Below, piece after piece: positions 31,168-42,983 of a stretch of 64,000 bases of DNA. Under the pieces are notes generated by a model, which saw nothing but the letters and a program-made list of their open reading frames with translations, searched no databases and was not told the origin of the DNA. Numbering within the stretch: the stretch's first letter is position 1; each line of letters opens with the position of its first letter. Where the stretch lies: contig JAJTWR010000350.1 in the NCBI GenBank assembly GCA_021613335.1, forward strand, positions 402,501 through 466,500, written 5' to 3'. Source of the stretch: Whitmania pigra. Lineage: Eukaryota > Annelida > Clitellata > Hirudinida > Haemopidae. A program made the translations under genes and the position numbers.

Positions 31168-31886
31168 ATACTTTCCAATGCGATCTCTTACATCTCACAA
31201 CCGATTGACCATGATTTGCAAAATATATCAAGAATAGTAATAGTTATTTATTGGGTTGATATCTGTTGAATAGATTTTAGAAAATTTTTGTAAAAACTGA
31301 ACTTATTCCCAAAGCAGTACTATAAGCAAGCACCAATGCTCAGTGCCAGAGTAAATAAACATGTGGCTGAGATAAGAATTGCATTATCAATGTGACTTAA
31401 TACAATCAGAATCACTGCTTGTTTTGTCTGTGTTGTTGAATAAAAATCTATGGGACTCTTAAGGACCACAGTCTCGTTAGATTCCATACCTGTGTGGCCA
31501 CGACTTTATGACATTTCAATAATCCTTAAGCATACATCTTCAAAAATTTCATTTGGACAGGTATAATCCTATCATCTAGTATTCCGTCCTATTCATCTAG
31601 TCATGACATGGACGTTAATAAAATACACACGTACTAAGCAATACTGATTAGCATTCCTAGTAATAGTAACTGAATGAAAATCCGTTAACAAAGGTCAAGT
31701 ACTAAGAATGGCTTGAAAGTATTTCAAATACCGTTGTTTTAGAGGTGTCTGCACTATTAACCGCTTAAACTCGTTGTGTGTTATGACTTTTCCGGTAAAT
31801 ATTTTTGGTCAAATAAGTCAAGATTCTGTAATAAAATATTGTAAATCCGAAATACATATCTTTATCGCCATTTAAAGGACTTAAAA

Positions 31887-34800
31887 ATGTCGAACAGCAA
31901 GCTTTGCAGAGCAAAGAACTTCATCATATCTGAAGTTTCAGCAAAATCTTGCGCAAATGTTGTTCACGTTGAACTCTCTCCAGTTGAATTGACACACAAG
32001 CAGAGGAATGCCATCCTCACGAACTCCAATAAACTCAAAAAGATTCAGGTACTTTTAATTGCGTTTAAAGAACTTTTCTTATTCGAAGTTATACATTTAA
32101 ATATTAAATGATGTCAAAATATTAATAAATATTGTTCAAATATGTTTGTCATTGCAAAACCATCCTTTGGTCGGCGCAATTGGTAACTGGTTTCTTTCCA
32201 TCGCCATTAACTGATGACATTTTCGTAAGCTTGCACAATATAAATGATAATGATTTCTGAGTTCGGTTATATGCTGATTTGAACTTGTGTATAAAGCATA
32301 AATTAATCTAGGAACATGCTATTCTTATGAATCTAACTATTTACCTCACATAAAGATTTTGTATTGTGCCAAAAGGAATTTTTATGGTAAACACTAAATG
32401 TGAAGAAAGTAAATCTGTGTTCCTTCCTGATGATGATAAGACATTTGTTGAGACTTGCGTCACTCATTAAGTTGACTTTATTTCTATTAATTTATGCTCA
32501 TAATTTATTATATTAGGCTCGCTGTGTCACTCAAGTTTCACATAAACAACTAAAATGAGTGAAGTGGAGTTCAATCTAAAGCTTTGTTCTTGAAATAAAA
32601 AAAAAAAGCGGTTCAGATTATGTGATGTGAAAATTAATCAATATCAGAATAACATTTTTAACTGATCACACAACCTGAATATTTCTTTAATGCAATTTAA
32701 TACTTTTAATACAATTTAGCATCTTAAACGACCAATGCCAATCAACATCGTTCTGAAAATCGTGGGTTTTGAAAGAACTCTTCCACTGCAGAGAAGTGAG
32801 GCTTTCCTCTTCATCGCCAATGGAACTGGGGTTCGTTCCGCTGTATTTAACACCAATAAGTTATTAATTAGTTCATTTTAACTAAGTTACTAATTTGACC
32901 AATATTATTACTAATAAGTTATTATTTTATACTTAGTTTATAAATAATAAGTAATTATACTTAAAATTCGATTATAATAATATATACTGTTGACGTTGAT
33001 AATGTATATTTAATTGATTTTCGTACATATTGATATATTATAAATATGAATAATAATAGAAATTGCCATTCACAAATGTTTATTTATTTATTTGATTAAA
33101 GTCCGTTGCATAACTAGGATGATTTGGACTTCACAAATATGTTAAAAATAGTACTCAATATAAGCGTAATGTCTAAAAGCATCTAGATGTTTGAATTGCT
33201 AAATGTTGGATCAATCTCTGATCAGAAACAGATTGTAATTGTAACTTCATTTATATAGCGCCATACGCATAGCGTCAGGGGCGCTGGCGGCAGTGCAGGC
33301 TGGGTTTCGAACCCGACACATTACGATTGTTGCCATTACCGCCGTATGCAAGCACGTAACCCATACGTCTAATCTGCACGCTCAAAATTTGTAGCGAAAA
33401 GTGTATTCAAACAATCAGAAAATAATTATGTCTAATTTGGCTCTAATATCTCTATTCACTAAAATTGAACCTCTTCGGCAGAATGGAAGCCAGTCACATA
33501 TATAATAAGGAAGAACATAGTAATGAAACATGATGATTCTAGTTATATAAATTTCCAAATTGACTTGAACAAAGCATTATGCAATTACGAGAGATAGGTT
33601 TTATTCGTCCTTATTAATAGGGACACGTCATTTCAGCATTTTCCAAGGGGGTGGGGGAGAAAACCCTCGCATATCGTGAGGAAACGACGTTTTTTTCTTT
33701 TACCCAAAATACCCAAAGGAGGGAGACAAACCATCCTAAAATATGATAGATGACCTTTTTTGCGTCCATTCTAAAGTCAGTGGGCCGCCCTCCCTGCCCC
33801 CAAATTACGTCCCCGCTTGTTAAAATGATTAAGCAATGTTCTTTCCAGTTGGGATTTCACGGCGGAACCCAGTCAGGCATCGTCGATATCAATGAACCAC
33901 TGGAAATCGTCTTCCACTTGAACATTCCAACTGCATGTTGGAAAACATTGAAAGGTACACGAGTAACCTGGTGGAAAGATGGAGACGTCATCAACAACGA
34001 GGATTTTAAGGGTCGAATAAGACACATGACAGACCAAGTACCCAAAGATGGCACTTTGTCTCTCGTCATTGATACCTGCACGCCGGAGGATTCTGGTTTC
34101 TATCAGGTAAAAGTGATGTCTGAAAAAGGAAATATTTTGACGTCGAATCACAAACAAATTGCTGTCATGTATGAAAGGCCGAATTTTGTCCAACCTTTGC
34201 CCAGAGTAATAGATATTGATCTGTTGAAGAAAATGATGTGCGGCGATAAAGTTGATGCAAGTGTCACCTTGAGTTGTGAGTGCGCAGGAAAACCAGAAGT
34301 CAATGTTTCTTGGCATTTAGCTCCTAAAGGTAGAAAAAATGTTCCTGTTTATTCTTCTGACAATTACGAAATCTCATTGAACTCTGGAGTTGCCAAGCTC
34401 TACATAAAGAATATCTTCGCGGAGTTAGGGGATTGGATTTCTTCTGATGGAGAATTGGAACCTACCTTCATCTGCAGAGCTGAAACTTCCCTTGGATATG
34501 CTGAGACAAGTACTGCGTTGGTCATTAAGAGTGAGTTTTTAAAAGATTTTCTTATATCTTCAGTTATTTCTAAAGTAAACCCAGTCAAATACTATAATCA
34601 TATAAAAATTGGACTAATTTTCAATTGCAGAATTTTCTCCAATGTTTGCTACAAAAGCCGAAAATTTGAGCGTTCGGTTGGGGGACAAAACCTCAATTAT
34701 ATGTAGAGGAATTGGTTGGCCAACACCAAAGCTTAGATGGATTTTAAATGGCGTCACAGTTGGTCAGAAATATAAAGATGTCAGAGTTATTGACGTGGAA

Positions 34801-37800
34801 AACATTTGCCCTGACTTATTCGAAACAGCTCAGATGCTTCAAATTTCAAAAGTTACTTCGAATCTTGAGGGCACTTTGAAAATTGTAGCCACAAATGAAC
34901 TTGGCAGCGATTTGCAAGAACTGTTGGTCTCAAGTGAGCTGCAAATAAAATTTAAAATTGATTCAATAATACAACGTAATTAAATTAAATTAAATTATAA
35001 TTTGACCCATGACTTGTGAGCGCGTCATCAAGACTTCGTTATAACCCATTCATGTGTAGGTTGAATGAGCTAAAGTAATTACGTCCTTGTGTCGCGTTGT
35101 TATCAGTTAAGACCGCGAGGATATCTTAAACCTAAAAATATGCGCTAAACTCAGGGTCTGTTTAACTAGACGGGGGTTCTGGTTCAGTCTGGTGGGTGGA
35201 GGCCCACAAGCCAGCCTCAACCCTACCTGATCAGGCCCCTGTGTAGTGACCCAGGCCGCATATGTCTAAATTCGGCAACAGTGGTTAAACTTTAAATTTG
35301 GTTCGAACTATGATTTACTGAGCTTTCAGATATATAAGTTTTGAGGTCTCCCTTAACATTACCTCGGAACAAATCTACTGATTAAAATTTATGAATTTCA
35401 GTTGCTCCTGAAAAACCAGCCTTTATTGAGCAGTTGTCAGACTTGGTACGTTTAGCGGTTTGCCTCAATGATTAGCTCAATAGCTTATTCCATATTTACT
35501 AATTCACTTCTTGTTTGGATCTAGCGAGTTAAAGAGGGAAAATCGTTATTATTGAGAGCCAGGGTAATTGGTCATCCATTGCCAAAAGTTAATTGGTTAA
35601 GGTAATAAAGCATTATTATTTAAATAATTTAAAGTAACATTGATATGTGGAATTTGAAGGAATGGCAAGCACTTGGAGAAATTCGTGAGCGTCTCAGATA
35701 TTGAGACGACAGTTATTGGAGAATGTTATACTTTACATTTAAGCAATGTTAGCAAAACATTGACTGGAAAGTATTCATGTAAAGCTGCAAACTCTGTTGG
35801 GGTGGCTATTTCTTCTGCTGAAGTGATTGTTGTGGGTTAGCATCATCTCATGCATTTTAACAATATTTTGGCTCTTGTCCTGATTATCTTTAATTTGAAA
35901 TTTAAACTATTCATTTTATTGCAGATGGACATAATATTGAGGGTGAGATTTGTTCATATTTTGAATCACATGGCTTTCAAATTTTATTAAAAAAATGTGC
36001 TGATAGATGAATCGGATGTGCATGATTTTCAACCTCCAACATTTACAAGAGAACTTGAAGAAACATTCTCTTCAGTAGTGGGCAATAAAGTAATTCTGGA
36101 ATGTCATGTCACAGGATTTCCTCAGCCAGAAGTTAAATGGTCTGCCATCTTCACTATTAAGAAATATGTTTAATTGATAAGTTTAAACTTCTTAGCTTTA
36201 TTTCTTTGAAGGCTGAAGTGTGGCAAGGAATTATTGGAAGATGATTCAAAATACACCAACCTTGAAGCAGATATTGAAGGAGGTACAACAGTATCATCCC
36301 TCATCTTTGAAAATCCCGAGGAGATTGACTCAGGGGAATATCAAGTTGTAGCTGAAAATTTGCTTGGTAAAGCATTAAATGCAACTAGATTAATAATCAG
36401 AGGTGACTAAATGTTAATTCTAAATTTGTATCTCGTTAAAATATGTTGATTTTAACATGCTATTCATTTTAATTCCAATTTGCAAGGAAAGGATGTAATT
36501 CCTGTTGTTGTTGATAAGAAATTTGACGAACATGTTTATGCTCAAGAGAGCTGCACTTTTTTGATGGTGGTGGAGGGTGGACCAAACACTGAAGCCAATT
36601 GGTTTTTTTTCATTTAATAAACAATTGTTGTTTTATTTCCAAGATTGACTAAACCATCTGTTCTAATTTGTTTTGGTACTCAGTTATTATTAGTAATTCA
36701 TTTTTTTGTAGCATTCACTTTCTTAAAGACTGATTACCATTAACATCACTAATACACAGCACAACAGAACAAAAAACTAAATTATATAATAAATTCATCA
36801 ATTTTCAACATTTCCACATTCATATTCGATATTATGACATCATATCATCAATCTCTTTCCAAACTGACTGCAGGTTTAAAAAAGGTGAAGAAATAATCAG
36901 CGAGGGTAGATTTCATGCCGTTAAGAAATTGTTGAAGTTGGGTGGACGAGTTCAGTTCGAGTTGAGAATTGATGATGTTCAACTCGATGATGAAGGCACC
37001 TACGAGTTTTGTGCTGCAAATAAATTGGGAACAGTGTCAGCAGAAGGTTCACTGAAAGTCACTGGTGAAGTTATTTTTGCTTCTGTTAAATTTTGAGCCG
37101 TTTAATTTGTTTCGTCTTGGAATTCTTTTATTGAATAATGGTGAGATTCCTTTGCAAGAATAAATTTTTCGTCATTGTAAATCAGTAGCTAAATTTTTCT
37201 GAGAAAATCAATTTAATCAAGAAAATGATGTTAGAGATGAACAAATAGTTTAATATTTTTTAAAATATCTTATAATTTATAAGATATGTTAGAGTTAATA
37301 TCAAATTATAAAACATTTTAACATATATTTGAATAAGATGGTACTAAGAATATCACACAAATTCTCCTGAGCATCATTTTGAACAAAATTCATAAACACA
37401 ACCCGAAGCAATATGCAGATACTGTAAGTAATATATCCAGGTAGGATGTGAAGGCACTTTTTAATCGATCCACCATTTATATAGCGCCCTTAAGTAGGGC
37501 GCTCCCTAGCAAGCTGGGTTGCGAACACGACACATAATGACTGCTGTCACATGCAGGGACACTACCCATTTGGCCATCCTGCCTCCAATTATAATTATAA
37601 CTTTTATTATAGGTACTTTAATATATTAATATTTCATTATAGTATTGCGACAGGCCTAAATGCCGACTAACTATCTTAACTAGGGCTTATTTTCGGGGAA
37701 ACGCGGTAGTTTTGATAATTAATTGGGTGCATAATTTATTTTAATTAATTATTCACTATTTGTACTGAATCCATTCACAGATCGACGTGCTCCAAATTTC

Positions 37801-40800
37801 AGAAAGAAGCTTCTCATGTTCATGTCTCGCAGGGAGGGAAAAAGAGTGTCGTTCCATTGCATTGCATGTGGATATCCTGAACTTCACTTCAGATGGTAAA
37901 TTTGTAACGTGGGATTTTGTTGACTTTTACATGCACTGATGCCATAATGGTGGTGTGGATAAGTTGCGTATGGTTCATTAAGATTCGATGTTATTTTAAT
38001 AAATAAAATAATGTTCATCCAAGCTTTTACTTATTCTTTCAACCGTATTTGCTCAAAGGTATATGAATGGGAATCAAATCTTCCACGATGACAGAATAAC
38101 AATCGCCAGCAAGGAAATGCATTCTTCCAAGCAATCTGCTGGTTACGTTGAAATAAAACAAGTTTTAACTGTCAACAAAGTCCTGCTGTCTGATTCGGGA
38201 AAAGTTAAAGTTGAACTTTCGAATGAGTTTGGATCAAGTTCTTGCGAATGCAACTTTTCTGTCACAAGTGAGAATTAAACATCTTAATTAATGTGAAAAG
38301 TTTTAAACGACAAAAGGCAAAAAACAATGAAGTAAATTGTGAACGTTTTGTAGAAATATTTTAGTAACTCCTGCATATGAAATGAGACAAGCTTATTTGC
38401 CATTAATCTATTCATTGAGACTTTTATTATGGATTCTTTTAGTTTTTTTTGGTCTCTAAAAAGATGCCATTTTAATGAATTTGTAAAATTTTCACGAATG
38501 AATGCATCTTAAATATCTAATATTTATTCACGAATTTAAAATTACTCGCAACCAGGAGCAAGCCTTCCGATACCGGTTGAAATTGTTCCTCCATTGATAC
38601 TCGAGGATATGACCAACAAGATTGTTGAACTTCATGAGGCCTGCTGCTTCACAGTGTTGGCAAGAGGAAGACCAACTCCTGAAATACAATGGTGGGACTG
38701 ATTGATGTCGTTGTATCATTGTATCGCTAATTCATTTGTGGTGGTGATCATTGTATCACTAATTCATTTGTGATGGTGATCATTGTATCACTAATTCATT
38801 TGTGATGGTGATCATTGTATCACTAATTCATTTGTGATGGTGATCATTGTATCATTAACCCACCGATAAGTGAGATGAACATTACATTTCCTTGCTCTTC
38901 AATTTCAGCTGTAAAGATTATAGATCTGATACATGAAAGAGTTAACTAATTATTGTTTATTTTAAAATTTTATGAAAGGTTCAGAAATGAGGTTCCGGTC
39001 GAGTCGTCAGAGAGAATTCAGATTGCAGCAGCCGAGGGCATTTACTCCCTCATCATCAAATATGTTGTCGAGGAAGATTCTGCCGTTTATAGGGCGACAC
39101 TCTCGAATGAAGGCGGAGAACAAAGTACTTGTGCTCAACTGTTTCTGAAAAGTAATTGCAATTTTTTTTACTTAATTGATCTGCTGTTATTTAGATAAAG
39201 GGATTGTTAAATAATGCAATATGAGGCATTTCTTTGCGTTACAAGTTGAAGTTAACTTCTGATTTGTAGGCAATAATGTAAAATGGTTATTTATAGAAAT
39301 TATAATGTGCCAGGACGTAGAGCAAATTTGAAATAGTTTTAAAATGTGTTAAAACAATGATAATAAGATTTGCTTTTCTAGTAAAAAAATTTAACATTTA
39401 AAATACGTTAAGAAATAAGTTTGTATTTTTAGTTCCATTTCTTTAATTTCTTCAGACACATTCGGCCCAAACGAGCAGAATGTTGAGCCAAAGTTCGAAA
39501 ATCTCCTCAGAGACAAAAGTCTTCAGGCAGGAGAGGATTGTTTGTTCTCAGTTTCTGTCAGTGGCCTCAAACTGACATCCGTTGTCTGGTATGGTAATTG
39601 ATTTTCATATTTATTGTTTTCTTTTAAATTAATATTTAAAATTATAACTGCTGGAACTTGTGAACTGTTTGTGGCTTTTATAAAATATTTTATTTCAAAA
39701 CTTACTTTTTTGTGACACTTGTTACGGATCTCTTAGTTTTTCATAGATAAGAAAAATTATCATTGCATTACCATCAATATTAGAATTACTCTTGTTACTA
39801 CAGTCAATATTTGGACTGCTGTTATGGTCTACAATTGTAATTTTTTTAAAGTTTAGTAATTATAAAATGGAACAATTACACATAAATGTTTCCATGGTTC
39901 TTATTTTTAGGTTTAAAGATGGACATCCTTTGGACAGGAAAAACAGTCGATTCCAATTTGAAGATGACTACTTTCATGGCAGCCACCAACTCAGGATCAA
40001 CAAGGTTGTCTTAAGTGATGCAGGGAGATACGCCATCAAAATCACAAACAGGAAAGGAAGGAAAATGAGCAGTGCCACCTTGAAAGTCCGAGGTTTGTTG
40101 GATATTACACATGCATTTGCCTCCGCAGTTGTATGGAATGCACTTCCTACCGTCAACCAATCTCTCGAGTTTTTCTGGCCTCACCTGAAGCTAGACCCAT
40201 TAACGGACATGTAAATATAGAGTGATTTTAATAACATGTTTTAAATATAGAAATGAAGACGATGATTGTACCAGAGAGGATTTTGCTCAAGGATGATGTT
40301 CAGGGTGAAACCATAATGGAACTTTTGTGTTTCAGAAAGGCAAAAGGCTCGGATATAAGCGGGGTTTGGAATTAATCTAATTATTTTTTACTTATAGGTA
40401 TTTTAATATTAAAGAATAATTTAATTTATATAGTCTATTGATCTATAAATTAATTCACTAATATTATTGCTTTAAAATATTAACTTTAAGTTTAATTAGT
40501 GTATGTATATTGTATTGTGGCTAACTATTATAATAAATAATTATTACATTACATCTTATTATTGTAACAAGTAATTTTATTAAATCTTATTATTATTATT
40601 ATTACAACAATCCCTCAGGAAAACCTGAAGAGGAGATGGATAGTGGAAAAGGCATACTTTGCCAAGGATCGCGAGGGTCAGTTGCTGTGTGACAAGTGGC
40701 AGGCAAGCTCCACATCTGATTACATATTCAGTGGAGGTATTCATTAGATTCTAAGCTATTGCTTACTTGTTAGGCATTCACACATTATGCGTAAAGATGA

Positions 40801-41286
40801 TTAACTGCTTTAATTTTAATATTAATCTGAAGTTGGTAATTGCTGTCAAGATGAAATTATGCACGTTTTTGTTTATAATTGATTTGACTATTTTACAATG
40901 TTTAATTTAAATTAACTTTTAGTTATTTTTAGGAATATCATTTATCATCATCATCATCGTCGTCGTCGTCGTCATCATCATTATTATTATTGTTACTGTT
41001 ATTTTTTTTATTATTATTATTTGTTTCAGACCAAGATGCGACTTATCTTCGACCTGATGAATTTGTTTTTGTGAAGCAGACTGTAAACCTGATTGTGAAT
41101 ATGAGAGAAGCATGTAAGGAGGTCTTGTGGCTTAAGGATGGGAACATCATAAGTGCTGATCCTGATGATTATGATGATGATCCAAAGTATGAGACATCAT
41201 CATCATCCAATAGTCTTCAGTACGTCCTTGCAATCAATGACGTTTGTGATGAGGATGAAGGAGTTTACACCTTTAAAGTACTGTAG
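31887..41286 (+). CDS. I-set immunoglobulin-array protein, titin/obscurin/UNC-89-like (21 exons)
   Basis: About 1,212 aa with roughly ten I-set Ig domains, no signal peptide, and no kinase or fibronectin domain seen, which suggests an intracellular, perhaps sarcomeric or cytoskeletal, scaffold. Exons: 31887-32048, 32720-32830, 33849-34530, 34631-34933, 35402-35445, 35525-35601, 35660-35835, 35925-35942, 36007-36139, 36212-36402, 36487-36601, 36874-37064, 37781-37895, 38059-38267, 38556-38691, 38979-39151, 39456-39588, 39911-40092, 40251-40363, 40619-40736, 41030-41286. Phases agree throughout and the sum is 3,639 bases. I-set hallmarks are GHPLPKVNW, GFPQPEVKW, GYPELHFRW and GRPTPEIQW before the core Trp, and the D-x-G-x-Y motif near each domain end (DSGEYQ, DEGTYEF, DAGRYAI). 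The first two exons (about 91 aa) are non-Ig and unrecognised. The end is uncertain: the last Ig stops right after GVYTFKVL, so a donor at 41277/41278 with further exons is possible. Confidence 0.8.
33245..33372 (+). repeat. SINE-like dispersed repeat, copy 1
   Basis: Shares with 37,470-37,590 the head ATTTATATAGCGCC, a GGGCGCT-like block, a GGGTT(T)CGAACCCGACACA core resembling a tRNA B box, and an ATGCA-x-G-x-AC-x-TACCCAT-like tail. It lies in the intron between exons 2 and 3 of the Ig-array gene. Short length and lack of coding fit a SINE or MITE. Confidence 0.6.
33849..34933 (+). CDS. Ig-array gene, Ig domains 1-3 (part)
   Basis: Exon 33849-34530 carries two whole Ig-like domains without an internal intron: the first around VTWWKDG and DSGFYQV, the second around VTLSCECAGKPEVNVSWHL and FICRAETSLGYA. 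Exon 34631-34933 holds the third (GWPTPKLRWILNG ... KIVATNELGSD). This differs from the later domains, each of which is split over two or more exons. Both exons end in phase 1. Confidence 0.8.
35925..35942 (+). CDS. Candidate 18-nt microexon of the Ig-array gene
   Basis: Acceptor TTTTATTGCAG and donor G|GTGAGA flank an 18-base phase 1-1 segment (Asp-Gly-His-Asn-Ile-Glu after joining). Skipping it leaves the frame intact, because exon 35660-35835 can also join 36007-36139 in the same phase. It lies in the linker between two Ig domains. Confidence 0.5.
37468..37590 (+). repeat. SINE-like dispersed repeat, copy 2
   Basis: Second copy of the TATATAGCGCC repeat, in the intron between exons 12 and 13 of the Ig-array gene, same orientation as copy 1, with GGGTTGCGAACACGACACATAATGA-type core differences. 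Confidence 0.6.
38718..38858 (+). repeat. 32-bp minisatellite, four copies plus partial
   Basis: Four tandem 32-bp units (ATTGTATCACTAATTCATTT followed by GTGATGGTGATC) starting at 38718, 38750, 38782 and 38814, with a truncated fifth. It lies in the intron just after the exon ending at 38691. Three copies are nearly identical, so the expansion is recent. Confidence 0.95.
40096..40217 (+). repeat. LINE reverse-transcriptase C-terminal remnant
   Basis: Just after the donor at 40092, the open frame reads HAFASAVVWNALPTVNQSLE then FFWPHLKLDP. This resembles the conserved tail of non-LTR retrotransposon ORF2 (FxxAxPxxWNxLP ... FKxxLKT). It is short and intronic, so probably a decayed insertion. 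Because it runs on in frame from the exon, it could also be an alternative read-through end. Confidence 0.4.
40251..40736 (+). CDS. Ig-array gene, non-canonical segment (exons 19-20)
   Basis: Exons 40251-40363 and 40619-40736 join in phase 0 and encode about 77 residues (from MKTMIVPERILLKDD through RRWIVEKAYFAKDREGQLL). They sit where an Ig domain is expected. The TG|G split at the core Trp is absent: a TGG occurs at the right place (GVWN) but is followed by GA, not GT, and the usable donor is just before it. This could be an Ig domain that has decayed or been re-spliced. Confidence 0.5.
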
Positions 41287-42983
41287 TGATCCTCAAAATA
41301 TGTGGCTACTTACTGCCAAATCTCAATCAGTGATTTTGTTGAACAAACGAACGACGATTTTACGGAATCAATTGGTTTCTTTTTAAACCATACTTGTGAC
41401 TGATATTTGTTTCAATCCATCTCAAACAAATTGTGCTTAAAATTGTTTTTAGGTGCCTTTGTTTAATTTATTTGAGTTCCCTCACGAGCCATCACCACGA
41501 TTTCAGCTCTCAGTTTCTAAAATAGCGTTTATAATAATCAAGGTATCTGTCCCTCTTGCAGAGGCTAGCATTTAGGCGAGCCTCACTGCACTTGTTAAGT
41601 CTCGTGCATAATTACTTAGCACAGGATCTTGATATACTGAGTGCGCATTGGTCCATCACCAAATCCATTGACTGCCACAATGTATGCCCTGATGGCTCAA
41701 CATCTGAGTAATAACTTAACATCACAACATAGATCACCGATGATACAACCAATGATGAAACTAAGACTAAAAAACCGCGCCCAAAACAACCTTGCCACGC
41801 TTCTGTTGCAATTGAAATTGGTTGCCGATTCAGTCATATCACACTATAGTGATACCCAGCGCACCCTATCTCCATCACCTTAACAGATCACCGCCAATTA
41901 CTTAGTCTTTGTTCATCTGCATCAACCGCTAAATAGGACATCATTTATAAACAGAGGCTCCTCGTATGCCTCTCCAGCTGTCTGGAACAGACTCCTTCCC
42001 CTCGTCAGAGCCCGACCATCCCTGGAGCTCTCCAAGCATCACCTGAAGACCCATCTCTTCAGGACTTCATGGGTTAGCGAAAACACATGGCGCCTTATAT
42101 ATTAATTATTAAAACCGATTTTATTTTCAGCCTTATTATTTTATCAATGAATAAAAGTTTATCCAAGGTAAATTCACAACCAGATAATTCATATATTTCA
42201 GTAAATGGTACTTGAATAGCACTTATATTTTCACATGTAAATCATTTGAAAGAAACAGAATACAAATGAATACAAAAAATCCTTGAAACAAATAAAAACT
42301 TGCAGCCTTCCAAGCAACTCCGAGCTCAAACTCAAACAAGGGCCAAACTGCAGATCCCAGCAGGACCCTTAAGCAAAGGTCATTTAGTTCGCTTTAGAAC
42401 AGCAATCGAAGCCAAACAATTATTACATAAGCACTGCATGAAGCAAGCAAGGACACCAAAATGTCTGACCATCCACCAAATTATCAAAGCCATATTTTTG
42501 TACAAAAGTGAATCATCCTCTACAGATTTTGCAGGTGTACAGGCATGTAATGCGCATTAACGAGCGAATATTCAGTGTCAACAAATTAATCTTAAGAATC
42601 AATAGATAATTCACTTCAAAGAAGCAGGAGCAAATACATTTTGCTATTTCTGATGGGAAAGAAGTCAGCAGAATAATGTTTAAATGTAAGGAAATGAGAA
42701 AATTTCAGAGAGGGATTCGATGGAATCCACAAGAATCAAACATCATGACTAAGAGCCAGACAGCAGAAAAGGTTAAGCATTACAAACCAGAGTCAGAGCT
42801 GAGGAGAGGACATTGCTGAAAACATGACTGAAACACCTTCAAACACACCTCTCGGGTCGGTAGCTCCTCCTCCTCGGAACACTAATAATAAAGAACCAGT
42901 AGCTTTTTCTCTCCCCCGAAATGGGATCACTATGGAATGAAAGGGCAAATGAACTATGGCAGAATTTGAATGGTGGCTCGTGT
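41287..42983. other. Convergent intergenic region with 3' UTRs
   Basis: Besides the LINE fragment, this interval has candidate plus-strand AATAAA at 42150-42155 and 42291-42296 (for the Ig-array gene) and a minus-strand AATAAA at 42120-42125 (for Ral), so the two 3' UTRs may overlap. An 86-codon frame at 42,300-42,560 has no recognisable domain. Confidence 0.5.
41925..42110 (+). repeat. LINE (non-LTR) ORF2 3'-end fragment
   Basis: One frame gives SFINRGSSYASPAVWNRLLP then LVRARPSLELSKHHLKTHLF, the typical end of a CR1/Jockey/Rex-like reverse-transcriptase ORF, followed by a stop at about 42105. Nothing recognisable of the reverse-transcriptase core is left upstream, so it is a 5'-truncated dead copy. 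It lies between the convergent ends of the Ig-array and Ral genes. Confidence 0.7.

Noticed and set aside
42300..42560. 86-codon frame between Ig-array and Ral genes
   Set aside because: No domain, and it overlaps probable 3' UTR sequence of the convergent genes.
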